A stretch of 64,000 nt of DNA from Manduca sexta (Eukaryota; Arthropoda; Insecta; Lepidoptera; Sphingidae). The notes beneath the pieces are model-generated. The model was not told where the DNA came from, made no database searches, and saw nothing but the letters and a program-made list of their open reading frames with translations. A program made the translations under genes and the position numbers. Position 1 is the stretch's first letter. Every line of letters begins with the position of its first letter. The DNA lies in NCBI RefSeq assembly GCF_014839805.1, contig NC_051141.1:15384777-15448776 (forward strand), written 5' to 3'. This document shows, piece by piece, positions 37,021-51,600 of this stretch.

Positions 37021-39383
37021 CTACGTACAAATATTTTACTAACATTTAGGCTTTAATAGTATAATATGCCTTTTTAGTGTAATCTTGTTATTTAATACCA
37101 GAAATAATGAATTGATGCTTATATCTGTATCAGCTGACGCAGAACATACTCATGTTATTGTTATTTAAAAATAAATATTTACATAGTTATTAACATACAC
37201 AAACATTACAATACTACTTTTCAATGAATTCGAACACCAATTGGTATAAAGAAAACATTATTTTGGAATATTTTCTGATGGGGCATAGTTAGCCTCTTAT
37301 ATTACGTAGGTAAAATTTTAACCTTTGGCACTCGGCAGCATTTACTAATACTGACATAATAGGTTGTATCTGTATTATGTATTGAATGCTTATTAATAAT
37401 AGATAATAAATTATTTATGTGTTAGTTAATTACACAAAGGCATACAAATAATATGTGTCGCCCATAAAGCAGCGCCGAAGATCCATGGAACCCGTTTCTT
37501 GCCGGCTTCCCCTTCGTAATTTTTCATATGCCCAGCAATGATGACGCATTTTTTTTATGAAAATGCAAGTTCGATTCCAAGATTTAACTCGTTTTGACGA
37601 TTGCGCAATGCGACGTTTAACACGCTTTGGATAATTATTCATACAAATGTCAGAATGTTTATTTTCACTCGTATGTGAATGAGGAGACCACATAGCGATC
37701 TGATTTAATAGTTTCTGTTTTGTAGCTGCTATTATTATTCGACATTGGCAATATCACCGATAAATAAACGGTGGCAGCTATAATATAAAGGAAGGAGACC
37801 ACAGTGCAGCCATTAGGAAAAGTAGTTATGGTATTTAAAGAAAAATGGCGGATGACGCCGTATTGTTCTTGTGGCAGTGTACCCACAAATACTTAATTCG
37901 CGAAACCAACACAGTTCTGAATCGGCTAATCGACATCTATAATACTTTGATATTAGAAAGATTTTTAGGATAGTCTCTACCAATATGATAAAACCCAAAT
38001 TGTACTAACTGTTAAAATATTTACATACGGCTTCCTCAAATTGTCGATAAAAACAATATGCGTGATTATAATATTTCATTGAATTAGATTACGATAATTC
38101 TCAAGGGAATTCCGAGTGCAAAGGGTTGATGCTAGATGCGTATTTATATTACTGCTATTATCACTGTCATAGTAAGAATATAATTTTTGAATATGTATTA
38201 GCATAACATATATGTATAGCAATATAAATATCATGTAATATTTTTCCATGTTGTAACTTTGTAGAATGCACTTAAAATTGAGCACTTATACAATATAATA
38301 AAGTAACTTATTACGCTGGGATGGCTTAATATAATGATAACGGGAATAAATTTGAACAAAGGAGAAGAACACACACTTCCATACTCTACGTGTTAGTTGG
38401 TATTATTTAAAAACAAGGATGATTATAATGTGATATTGATAGCCTCATTTGACAGAATATAAACCTTTATAAATGTTATCAAATTCATATATTTACAGAT
38501 TAAAATACTTATATCGGGAAGTTATATAGTCAGTTTTAGTGTCTGTAACAGTAAGTGACCAAAATAAATACCGATTTAAATGTGACAATACATTGTATTT
38601 TGCACCGGTGACATACCTAACGATTCGCACAATTTTAATCGACTAATTTCGCGTAGTAGTTGTCTGTTATAGCCGTTACATATTAATTACAAAGGTATAT
38701 AACGGTTATAATATTCCCTTCTCAATGTTGTGTAAACGTATGACACATCTAAATAGTCGCAGAACAATTTCCCGCACACTTCTACACGTCCCTTGGAGGT
38801 GCAATATGGAAGTATTTTGAGCTAAAAGGTAAGCGTAATAAAATGAGTTTGTTATATGAGCTTACAAAAAGCGAAAGAAAAAGCAATATTCGGTCATTCC
38901 TAACTTAATATTAATATTGATTAAAATATTGTACTTAAACAGTTACCGTGTCTTACTCTCCTTTTTCTCTCTTGATGTTCATGTCCCCTTGTATTTTAAA
39001 TCTAATGACTTGTTGTATGTGTATTGACTATAAAACAAGCGCGAATTTGATTACGTGTTCCACCTGAATTGTCTATTTCTTAACACTTCTCACAAGCTTT
39101 TAACAATTTTGTGTAATATGAATTTGTAGTAGTTCTTAATGAATGTGTAGTTAGGTAGATAGTTAACAAATTGTACCACGTTTGCTTCTGTGTAGTATAT
39201 GCTAGATTTATCAATGTATTACTCTGTAGAGAAAATAAATATATTATAATTTCTATAGCAATAACAAGAATAAAATATTTATATGTAGGTACAAAATATT
39301 TTAATAGAGAAGTTCTCGTATCTCAAATGATATAGTAAATATATAAGATGAAACACGCAGCGATCTTGACTTTTAAAAATTCA

Positions 39384-39460
39384 ATTAAACAGGCTGATTT
39401 TTATCAGCCTGTTTAATATTCCATTATCTATTTCCATTTCTTTTTAGAAATGGAAATAGA
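39384..39460. repeat. Two adjacent perfect hairpins
   Basis: Hairpin 1 pairs ATTAAACAGGCTGA (39384-39397) with its complement at 39404-39417 across a 6-base loop. Hairpin 2 pairs TCTATTTCCATTTCT (39427-39441) with its complement at 39446-39460 across a 4-base loop. Both stems are perfect and 9 bases separate them. Function unknown. Confidence 0.7.
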
Positions 39461-41597
39461 ATTTTAAGAGATTAAAGTGGTTGAAAGGAAGATGAATCAT
39501 TTTTAAACGGTCAAGAACATGCGTTTGTTAAACTCTTATCAGATTTAACAGTTTCTGGTCACTTCCATATACCTAATAATATCAAAATAAAAAGGTGCAA
39601 AAAAATAATTTGTGTTGTGAGTACTAGGAATTAGATACTACTTGATTGTTAGTGGGGATTAGCAGAAATGAGTGCAGCCGTATCGTTGGACATCTATAGA
39701 TCTATTGATGGGCCGTTTTACTTTAATTTTATACATATTTAGTTTTCTCTAAAGTTTATTGGATACACATTCTAACTGAACAAACCAACATCATCATCAA
39801 CAACAATGTGTGTAGTCTTATATAATAAAGTCTTATATAAAAAATTGAAGAAGAAACATATGTCTACCAATTGCAGAGATTCTAGCGGTTCCGATCGACT
39901 TGACATCTTATTTTATGGGTAAGAAGGATCTTTTGGCTAAATGCATCTAAACTGCTAAGCTAAAAAGGAAAAAAGGAAGCATCTTTGTTTTGATACTAGG
40001 TATATTGAAGTGCAAGCAATTCTTAAAGCTGGTTAATAGTAAACTAATTTTGAAAAAGTAATATTTGTAGTACCTACCATCTCTAACAGCTGTTACGTGT
40101 GTTATGCCTTATATAGAACAATTCAATCTCAATATTATCTATTACGCTTGTGGCATTATTATGTAAGAGAATTATTTTGTTGAACTATTTCAATAAAATT
40201 ATTATCGTCTGTTGATATTTAACTAAAATAAATAAAGGATTACTGAATTTTGTGTTATTATTTATATCTTTACGGAGGTTCCATCTTAGTTCCCCTACAT
40301 TAACTACATAGGAAAATATTAAGGTACTTCATATGTGATAAGTACAAAAAAGACAGTAAGTACCTACTTAGTAAGTATAGTATTTGGATACTTTTTGTGG
40401 GTTTGACCCGCTGCACTATTGACGGAAATATGCTAACGATTTACACTATACAGTCATCTTGACATAGCATGAAACCACGTACTCGTATTTATACAATTAA
40501 AACTTTACAATAGTTACTATAATCGTAGGTGTAAAATAAAAAGTGAAATTGTCAAACAAAAGAAATACTTAACGATAAAAAATACATGACCTAATGCTAC
40601 TACTACAATGCTAACTGCCAGTCTTGATATTTTAAGTACAAACACTTGATATGATTACTTTTGGTAGTTATCTGAGTTTCTATAAACTAAGATAGATAAG
40701 AACACTTTATCCTATCTACCGAAAATGATTATGTACTGTCATTGGCGAGTTTCGTTTACATCATAAATGAACATATTTTTTATAATAGTCTAAGCCAATG
40801 GTTTAAGCAGTATGTTATTTAAATTGCTTTACGTAAAATTGATGATATAAAAAAAAATAAAAACATAAAATATACTTACCCAATATTTTATTTAAAACAT
40901 AACATAACTTCGGCTTATATACTCACTAGAGTTAGGGAATATTGAAACAACAGTTACAGTTACCGTAACTTTTACTTGAGTGCCATAGCTAACGCCATAG
41001 TAAAGGCACAGGTACAGTCAGAAATATACTCGATCAGACACCATATTCGCACTAAGTTAATAATATAATTCATAGACATTAAATAAAATATTACATTTGA
41101 AGAGGCCGCATTCATAACATGTACTACATGTTCCTCTTTATATCAATCCAAAAAAATATTACTCAAAGCTTACCTAAGGCTTTTTCGGTGTTAATTATTG
41201 CAAACATCGACTTTTAAAATTAAAATAATTTATTATTCAGTTAAGTTTTATAAAATAGGTAGCTAAGACTGGGGATAGTTTAATGCTATTAGATTCTAAA
41301 TTAATTTAAAAAAATAATACCTTACATGTTAGGATTGAACTTTTCCTGAATTTTTAACCATTGTAAAGATTGTAAATAGGTATTTAATATATATAAAAAA
41401 TATTCACTATGTACGACTTTAGACTTCCTAAAACAGATATTATATATTTTTATCGAAAAATCGGAATAGCACATTTAGCTATTTTGCCTTTTTGTTTCGG
41501 AATCTTTTTATCAGAATCCAGCGTTCAATGAATGTTAAATACCACCTAAATTACTATTTGAACTTCCCGCTAATCACTCTCATAGATATGTCTTTAA

Positions 41598-41815
41598 GGT
41601 GGTAGCTCAAGGTCCATTTTCATACATTTTGTTTCGGCTTTAATCTGGGTAACTAAACAAGTATTGGCAAGTAAAGAATTTAAATTCACGTCTAGTTAGT
41701 GATTAGTTCTCGCAGTTGAAAGAAAAATTTTAAATTCTTTACTTGCCAATACTTGTTTAGTTACCCAGATTAAAGCCGAAACAAAATGTATGAAAATGGA
41801 CCTTGAGCTACCACC
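41598..41815. mobile_element. TTAA-flanked foldback MITE, copy 2
   Basis: 218 bp, TTAA at 41594-41597 and 41816-41819. The arms start GGTGGTAGCTCAAGGTCC and pair almost throughout. The short core (near 41690-41728) is the reverse complement of the core of copy 1, so cores are inverted between copies while the arms remain the same. Confidence 0.8.
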
Positions 41816-41819
41816 TTAA

Positions 41820-42476
41820 ATATACACTGTATATTGTCCACAGACGATACAGTCTTATTTGTCATTCACCTTTAAATAAACGTAAGAACCTATTCACGGC
41901 ATATCTTACTATTTTTACATTTATTTAATTATTTCGCAAAAAAGACCAATTATTTATATTAATTTAATAAATAAATTAATCGTAACTAATTCGGTTTATG
42001 AAGAAAACGTTAATATTATTATGGTTTTTAGGTTTATAGAATAACGACGCGTTGAGTCAAAGAGCTTTAATTCGAGTCGTGATTATAATTATTAATTTTA
42101 TCTGTTTTGAAATATTTTTTCAATTTTAAATGTGAGACTTATAAATCGTATCAATTAGCAAAAAAAAAAGAACGAATGAAACAAACAAATTATTATGATC
42201 CGCAAATTTTATCTATGGTATATGTTCGCACTCTGTGACCTGTGTAATTTTTTAAAATGTCTTTCTTTTTATTACGGCACGTGTAGACGCGGACGACTTG
42301 CTATCATTTATTAAAATATATAGGTAAATTTTAATTTATATGTGCTGTATTGTTTATTTGAGTGTAATGAACACTTTTAAATGTTAATTAATTATGAAAG
42401 ACTTTTGCGTGTATTTCATGTACATGAAGACTAAAGCTAGTGCCATACAAAAAAGTAATAGATTTTTTGTTTTACA
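41820..42476 (+). other. Upstream region of ABCF2
   Basis: AT-rich. The last bases, TTTTTTGTTTTACAG ending at 42477, look like a splice acceptor 18 bases before the ABCF2 ATG. The gene therefore probably has a non-coding first exon upstream, possibly near the more GC-rich spot at 42275-42300. Not proven. Confidence 0.35.
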
Positions 42477-42495
42477 GTTTTAGTTAGTTAATAAA

Positions 42496-42646
42496 ATGCC
42501 ATCGGACGCGAAGAAACGTGCCCAACAAAAGAAGAAAGAGCAAGCGAGCAATAGGAACAAAAAGCCAGTGGCCCGTGTGACTAACGCCGAAGAAAATGGT
42601 TCTTCGACGAACGGTACTAAGGAAGATCGTGAGCTCACCGCTGAAG
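42496..42646 (+). CDS. ABCF2: ABCF2 exon 1
   Basis: Starts [16 protein letters not shown], the lysine-rich N-terminal tail of the family. The exon ends in phase 1 before donor GTAGAT. The ATG context is AAAATG. Confidence 0.9.
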
Positions 42647-45600
42647 GTAGATTAACCTCTTTTTGTCACAACTAACGTGGGTCTTAATCTCACTTGCTCA
42701 GTGCATTTTGTCGTCGCCAAAAGTGGTATTATCCTTATATCCCCATACATTAACATGACGGGTGTTAATTAAGAGGTATTATTTCAAATGTTCTGTAATT
42801 ATTCAAGTACGTCATGGTATTGACGACACTGCTGCACTGATAAATAATTGTTGTAAGAGCAAGTTTGTTTCCATGGAAAATTTAAAGAATAGTTTTGTCC
42901 TAGTTTCTGTAAAATAATATTTATTTTGCTTCTTTTACCAGCTTTCTATGAATTTATATTTTTGTATAATTGCTCGTAAATTTCATGCTGGACTATGAAC
43001 AATTTATATGTATATATAGTATGTACCACAACTTTATTACAAAATAATTTTGCTTATATGTTGTGTGTGAGCGCTCATATTTTGCTATCTTTTTTTAGTT
43101 TATAAATGTGTTATAATATTGATTACATGCTGTCTATCCACTTCTACACAGACACATGTAATGTATTAGTAAAAAATGATCAATATTTTAATAATGCCAA
43201 AAAAGATCTGTTTGATCCCCATTGCCACTGCTGGGTAATAGCCTGCTCTAAGTAGGTATCGCAAACTTAATTTAACAATTATTTATTTAGTATGTAAGTG
43301 AAGTTTTATTACAATATCTTTCTTCCCGGTACAAGCAATAGAATTTAATAATATGAGTCCTTTATTATATACCGTCCCATTATTGAGTGTGAGCTTACTC
43401 TGCTAATGAGACAGATTAGGCTTTAGTAGATTAGATTGGCAGACTTCTCACACCCTCTAAATACCTATAGAGAACTTCTCAGGTCTTTATGATTCCTCAA
43501 TATGTTTTGTTCATCAAGCAAATAGTAATTTGCAAAGAATATACACATATTTTTATGGGCCCCTTTTGGACCTTGGGATTCTAACCTGTGATCATTAATC
43601 TCGGCAGTCTTTTCCACACTCAACTGGTCTATTGCCACTCTTCAATATCATTAATAATATAATGCACAGAGCTTTAAAAAGTAAGAGGTTCTTTTCCTAA
43701 AGGATAGATCCAAACATTCAACCTTTATCTGTGCAGTCCATTCTCAATAATTACTGCTAATTTCCTTCATTTTACTTGATTCTTAAACATCTCATCATAC
43801 TTAAAGATACTGCAACACTTCAATATATTTCTTATGGTTTCCTTGTACAAATAACTATTTGTTAATAATTTATGTAACTTTGTGGGTCTGAATCAATCAA
43901 CCATTACAGAACTGTAACAATATTTGTAAGCCACAAACATTGTACTTCTGTTACTCTTTTGTATTGTTTGGAAATAGATTGCGTTTATTCTTACATAATT
44001 GTGGTGGAATAGATTTTTTAAATAAAAAAAAATATGCTCTATACATCCAAATAGATTTATATTATGGTTATTTATTGACAGTGTTTATCATCTGTGGTAG
44101 TAAGTTAGTAATAAATTATATATAGTATGTTATATGGTAAGGATTTTTTTTCTATGTTATATTCCCTATCCTGGCATATTTTGTAATTTTTTCAGATACT
44201 GAATTAAAAAGTATGAAGTTTTTCTTTATTAAACTGTAACAAGTTGTGGTATTAAACTACAGTGTTCTGTTTGGCAGATTACAAGTAGATAATTTCTGGA
44301 TTATTTTATCATATTTTTTCTAACACTAATTATACAGCAGTGATTGTGTAAGTAAAAAAATATTTCCGCTAATCACTAAGTCCGGATGAAAATTGGATCA
44401 GCCCAAATTCTTATGATGGCATATGCAGTACTCGTGTGGCAGGTACACTTACTGTAACATTCTACGTAGTAATAGGCCGAGTATACGGCTACCAGGTATC
44501 CGGTATTCGGTCAAACAATTACTCACATCACCTCTATAATTAAACCGTGTTATACAGGCTACTATAATACCTGTGTAAACCATTTTGTTACAGAGGCGCT
44601 ATGTTTAAAACTGGAGGCGGAGGCCAAGATGAACTCCGAGGCGCGGTCGTGCACCGGATCCTTGGCGATGCACCCTCGCTCCCGAGACATCAAGATCGCC
44701 AACTTCTCAATCACCTTCTACGGCAGCGAACTCTTGCAGGACACTTTGCTAGAGTTGAATTGCGGCAGACGTTATGGATTGGTCGGATTGAACGGATGCG
44801 GTATGTATTGAATTATTTTTGTATTGGTGAAACCAATTTCTGATTTGATAAAAAAAAGACAATTTCCGCGTCAATTGAAGCGAAAGTGTTGAAAGTTTTT
44901 ATCATGATTTCATAAATATAGATATAAAATTTTCTGTCGGCAAAGTTTGCTATATGGCTTGCGACTGTTAGCGAATATTTTCAACATAAGTCGGTGATTT
45001 ATTTTAGAAAGATGATATGATAGATGGGTAGGTTACAATTGGCTTAGAAGCACTAATCACAAAGAAAACATTGACCCAACATTGCATTGTTTTACGTACA
45101 AATTAAATCCATAAACAACGGAATTCATAAGAAATATGTTTCTGAGTACAGCTCATTAGAGCAAAAATAAATCCGTTTCAAAACAAAATCTCAGTCAATC
45201 AAAAGTAATCCGATCACGTTAACGGTATGTGTATCGCGAGTGTGCACGTTTTGTACAATAAACTGACATGTATCGTAGTGTTTCTGATTAGATATAGCCT
45301 TGTGGCAACCTTATATGAATGTATAAGGCTTTTGCTAATAGAAACTTGTCGTATTGTGAACTTGTTAAAATGAACCACAATCCTTTACAACTTTAAAACA
45401 AAGACTCTGTCTGCGATAGACAACTAAATGATGACGTCACATATTATGTTATAAAAATATGCCATTACAAATAAGGTACAATATTTGAATCGAATTATTT
45501 ATTATGACATACTGTGCTTAATAGTTTTACGTGCCATCATAAACTTGAACTAATTGTGGAACTGGTGAGGTATTGGATGGCGGAAGGTTGGATTCCCTTA

Positions 45601-48600
45601 AAGACCCTTTTTGATATATTCTTATTATGTTAGTTAACTCCTGGGCATCGTCGGACATATTTCAGCAGACGAGTGCTTTGTTATAAAATATGAGTGGACT
45701 TACTTATGCGCAATTATGTCGCTTATTATTAGACTAGTAGACTCGACATTCGCTTGTATAAAAAACTTTTGAATAAATCGATATGAAGACATTTTTGGTA
45801 CTTTTTATCATAGAATGGAATGACTTTTGAAGTCTACTACACTTCGTTTTATCGTCGAAAGTTTTGTGTAATTAAAAACATAATAATATGATGATGAATA
45901 ATAAGTGTACTGGGAACGCACCTTAATTGCGGAAACTTATTTCTGACCGTGAATGTTCTGTATATTTAGTTATTGGCTATGTGCATTTGTCTTGTTTAAC
46001 GACTGCCTATGGCCCGGTGCATATATGGCGGAGTGCAGCGCCTTCTTCTTTGACTCTGTCAAACTATTATCGACAACGAATTCAACCGACATAACAATGT
46101 TTTGTAATTTATTGTTGTGTTAATGGATTTTAAATAATATTTCAATTACGACAACGCCTAACAATAGTTTGACAGTAAAAAATCTGCGCTGCGTTACGCC
46201 CTGTATGCGCCGGCCCTATAGATATTAAAAATATGTGATAATATCATCGACTACAATGTCACAATCAAATTAACATTGTACAATTCAAAGGCAAATTCGA
46301 TATTTAAAACTTACAGTCTAAAGCAAATAACTAGAATTTGTTAAATGCAGAACTAATTAGTTTTAGAGCGAAGCGAAACTTTATTTGTTGATTCAGACTG
46401 TGATGTTTTTATCTTTTTGCAAGCAAAGCGAGCGATGGTTGCGACAATGTTTATGTTGTGCACTTTTTCTTTTACTCCCGTAGTGTGAAAAGTGTGAATG
46501 TAATATAAATCAATTTTAATACACAGTTTCACTTTATTTTATAATAATATGTTAATGCATTTGATTTTGGAGCTATAATTTACGAAATCAGTTAAAAATT
46601 TTATATAGTTTGGGTGTTGGCATATTTGAAATTATTTGGCATTTCAGGCTTTTTTTGTGACGGGAAAGCATTTCTGTTTATAGTATCCATTATGTATAGC
46701 ATATTTTATATACACAGTTATGCCGAGAACTAACTACGCGGGCAGAACCGCGAGCAAATCTTATACATACATCGCTATTATGACAATCAATAGACGATAT
46801 TAAAATGTTATTGAAACTAACTTATATAATGTGCATAGAAACAGTTTTTATTGATGTCAACTGCAGTCCAACCACACTGATGCTGCGTGCAGTAACCATA
46901 AAATGTCACCAGGCAATGACACATTACCATTCCTACGATATTTGCATAACCTTTTTTATATACAGTACACGGCAAAGCGTCTCCACTGCACCTGATGGTA
47001 GAGGCCACGTATCAAATAGCGTACCCTACTGGCCGCCCTCTGTTCTCCTTGTATAACCCCATACAATATCACATTTCATAATAAGATTAATTGTTATATG
47101 TAACCACGACGTATCACTTAGTGTTAACCCGCGCCCTAGTCATTCGCCCCAGCACCCTACCACCTCTGCCTTCTATATTTGAACCACAAAATGTGACATT
47201 GTGTACAAACTTATCCACGAGAATAAAAGTCCCTATGTCTAATCATTTGCAAAGGGAAAAAAAATATGCTAGTTTGGGTGGCGTTCAGATAGAGTCGATT
47301 GACGAGAGATGATTAATTCTCCATCGCTAGTTGATGTATTTATGCCGGGTACAATATGGTATAAGACAGGCTGATCCCACGTTCCCTTCGTAGTCTGAGA
47401 GATCTAAAGATTTTAGCCGTAGACCAACTGAAACTAATCTCGATCACCGCAGAACTCAGTAAGGTTATTAGGGATCATGCGGGCGCGGTACGATTTTTTC
47501 GTGCGACCCTGAAATCGAAAGACGCACGCAAATCCGCATCCGTAAATGTATTTAGCGTGTTTTTTTACGACGGGCTTCTAAATCCCTTAGGAGATGGAGG
47601 TTGATAGTGAAGTGGGGGGGGGCAAGGCTATATTAAATAGAGTCAGTCCTAACAACCCCATAGATATAACGGCCATTGCAGGAATTTTATTCTATATTAG
47701 GGACTACGCAAATTTAGTTATGAACCCTAATCTGCGTTGTTTGGTTGCCAACGGGTAAAAGGTCAGACTTTTATGTGTTCGTAAAACGAAACCACTCAAT
47801 TAGATTTTTTTTGATCGTCTTCGCGTTAATTTATATTATCTATACTATTATGCATTTATAAATATTTGCACTTTTTTATTGCTCTGAATGACGATACACA
47901 TTGATGCACATATAATATGAGTATGTTTGTTCAATCGTTGCCCACGAAACGTCATAATATATACCTCAGTAACAGATCGTTTGTGCTTACCCTAATGGGC
48001 ATGGGAAGTGGGTCGTATCAATCGTCAGTCAGGTTTAGTAATTTATTCACTTGTCATTGTGAATACCGCGTGTGGATCTTTCACACGAACTAATCGCGTG
48101 TTCAGTATGTGCATCGATTGTACCACCTACGCTGCAACTCGCAATTGCATCGTTCTAGAAGCTAACATCCTGTGCTTTTAGTAAAATAACTTTGAAACAA
48201 GTTGCAAATTCCATAGTATATGGCCTCTGTTTCAAAGGACCTGGCGGGGTACCTGGAATCTTTTCATTTCACTCGAAACATTTTCACCCTCTTTTGACGA
48301 TAATTTTTACGTTTTATTTTGACTTTAGTGTCTTCCAAAAATATTGTGGTGTTTTAAAGGGTATTGCTTGAAATAACTTGATCTACAATAATATTGGCCT
48401 AACGCCATCCCTAACACGATTACTTACGTCTAGACGTAACGATGTTAAATTTTATTGGAAAATAATGACGCTGTGTCAAACTTATGATACTTTTATTTGA
48501 AAATCGATTAACGGGCAAAAAAGCTACTTGATCTTGAATTATCTCCTTAACAATATATGCCATATTATATGTGTACGAACTTCCAGAAATATCAACTTCA

Positions 48601-51600
48601 TATACACATTATATTCAAAATCGATCGGTCAAAGTTTATTCTAACACAAGGCCAATCTAATCTCCTATCGTTGTAATAGTATTGGTTTAATAATTTAGGT
48701 TATTTTTTATGTGTTGGACATGATTATTGTGTTATACGGCCACGGCGAATGCCGAATGGACTGTGTTTTATGTAATATGATACCTATAGGAACAGTTTTA
48801 TTTTTTGCCAATTTGCCTCTGCACCTTGCACAACACTTTTATTGTTTTCAACTCGCTCAATACTTCACTTAGATGTTTTCGTATATTTTGGCGTTTTGTT
48901 ATTATTGTTAATTTAATATTTTGATTGATTGGGGAAGAGGCATTTATAGTATATCGTTTTATTAATCACTAGCTGACCCGGCAGACTTCATACTACCTCA
49001 TGGATAAATAAAAGACCTAATCTTTTGTATAAAATGATTTTAAAACAAACAAATCGAATCCGTATTTAATAAAAAAAGCATTTATTGAATAAATAATTTA
49101 GCCTATCTCCTACATTGTCACTCACTAAAGAACGCAATTCTGACATAGCAATACGACTATTTTCTTGATCTGTCTGTCTCTGGTCATCAGTGCGGTTAGC
49201 ACGTGAGGTAGCTCTTCGCACATTTGATTGACTACGACGACCTAAGTCAGGTCGTCTTCTCCTCGGCATCGTAAATTGTAATTAATCAAAGTGAGAAAAT
49301 TTCCCGCTCATTTAGCAGTAAAGTGTCACTATCACAAAAAGAGCACATTACTTGGAATGTCACTATCACAAAGGATCACCAAAGTAAAGAAAGTTCTCGC
49401 GCACGTAACCACAAAGATAGATATAATATCGTAATAATACTTTTTCCGTGCTCTGAAATGCGACAGGATGGATTGACATATTAGTTGGTTGTCAAATCTA
49501 ATGTCAAATATTATGATTGCGTTCAGAAATTTAACTTAAGATTCATAATTTAATTTGTGACAAAACTTAAGATTTATCTTTCGATTTCTATATAGTCTTA
49601 TTAAAAAATAATCGGACAGATTAACAACTGAAGTTAGCTAAAATTGAGTTTCTCGAAGCCGACCACTATTTATGTACTATGTATTTTGAGACTATGCAAT
49701 TTTGTCGCGTTCGCGATTCACTTTCACTTTTGTTGAGTTTCAGAACGCGATATTAGATCCTCCAACGCGCACGCGAATTTGAACTTTATTGCAGCGGTAA
49801 TAAATTACAAATTGACTCTACGTATTAGTTAGAAAACGTTTGTATGGGAAATAGAAAAATGCTGTTTTGAGGATTTTCCCGGCAATTATTCGAATTTTTC
49901 TCACCTTTTAAATCTTCCCTAGACCTCCACGAATAATTCAAGACCAAGATAAGATAAATCCGTTCAGCCGTTCTCGAGTTTTAGCGAGACTAACGAACAG
50001 CAATTGATTTTTATATATATAGATTGTGTATGACTATTTTTATGTAGCAAAAAAGTCACTTCCCCCGTAATTTTTTTGCTACATAAGCAATTTAAGCGGA
50101 TAAAAAATACAAATGTTTCATCATTGATTAAAAACGCTTATTAGCAAGGCGACATTTATATAATATTTATTTTTATCGTAAGTCAGTTTTATTAGGACAA
50201 AACTGATTTTTACCTAAACAGAAATATTGTATAAATACGGCTTAAATTCTTTATTAGAGTACTGTACGGAATATATTAAGTTAAGTTCTTACTGGCTGCA
50301 CCACTACGGTAACAATAAAAGTATGACGTTAAATGGTGCGACTATTTGTTTAATTTCACTATACTTATTCTTGTCCTATAATATGTTTTCTCGTGTTTAT
50401 AATTTAGTTGAAGGTTTGAAATAACTCTTGCAGTTACGTTGTCAACCCGTCAAAAAAACGGGATTGGACATTTTAAATTGGTTGTAAAACTTAATTTAAT
50501 TAATACGTTTTTGTTTTCGACAGGCAAGTCATCACTGCTGGCCGTGTTGGGTCGTCGCGAGGTGGCCATCCCGGCGCACATCGACATCTTCCACCTGACG
50601 AGAGAGATGCCCGCCTCGGACAAGACGGCTCTCAAGTGCGTCATGGAAGTCGACGAGGAGCGCGTCCAGCTCGAGAAGCTGGCTGAGGAGTTGGCACAGA
50701 GCGACGATGATGGTAAGATCGCTTTCAAATTAACCGCCCGGCTGCAGAGAAGCATTCTCGCGTTCCTTTTTTTTTATGGATTATCTTATATGGTTTACCT
50801 TAGCAGTGACTTGGTGATCGTTATAACATGATGAGAAGAAAACTGCTCGCCTGATGGTAATTGACACGACCATCCTCAAACAAAAATAATATTAACCATA
50901 GTTCTTAATTATATAGCACCACATAACACAGGGCTGTTCATATTGGAGTATAACATATTTTTTTACCTTGGGAGCAAATTGCTGGAATAAAATGTAGCCT
51001 ATGTGTTAGTCCAGAAGATTGGGCACGGTCTACATTGAGCCAAATTTAATAAAAAACGGCGCAGTTGCTTCCGCGTTAACTTTTCACTTATTCACAAACT
51101 ATTGCATTAATAATATTAGTAAGATAAGATAAAAAAACTTTTGGACGAAACATTGTTGCAGAGGCGCAAGAACAGCTGATGGACGTTTACGACCGGCTAG
51201 AGGAGCTGAGCGCGGACACGGCGGAGGCGCGCGCCGCTCACATCTTGCACGGGTTGGGCTTCACCAAGGAGATGCAGCAGAAAGCCACTAAAGACTTCTC
51301 CGGAGGTGCGCTATTATAATTCTGGGAAATGTACAGTCGGTCACAAAAATACCTGAACAAATTCCAAACTGCATATTGCCTTCATATTTATTTTTCTTAT
51401 CAACTGTTTTTCCTTTAGTAAACTAAACTTCAAAGGGTTGAGTTTAAATTGGATAGGGAAAAACAATATTTGGTTATAATAATAATAATAACAATATTTA
51501 GTTAAAATATAGAACCGTTTTGAAGATTTGAAATTGTTCAGCTGCTTTTGTCGCTAACTGTACTTATTTGCACTAGTATAACAGAAATTTAACTCTAACT

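Larger units (their letters stand above)
35658..41597. other. Intergenic DNA between SCaMC and ABCF2
   Basis: Nearly 6 kb without a supported gene. It holds a nested inverted repeat (36886-37020) and two adjacent perfect hairpins (39384-39460). ORFs of 60-87 codons on the minus strand (37430-38285) show no motifs and look like chance. Confidence 0.45.
44801..50523 (+). other. ABCF2 intron 2 (5.7 kb)
   Basis: It carries the Helitron at 48969-50023. A less AT-rich stretch at 46975-47650 has ORF-like pieces (46805-47056, 47091-47312) and may be transposon-derived, but I cannot name it. ORF 50439-50831 is exon 3 read through both its borders. Confidence 0.6.
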
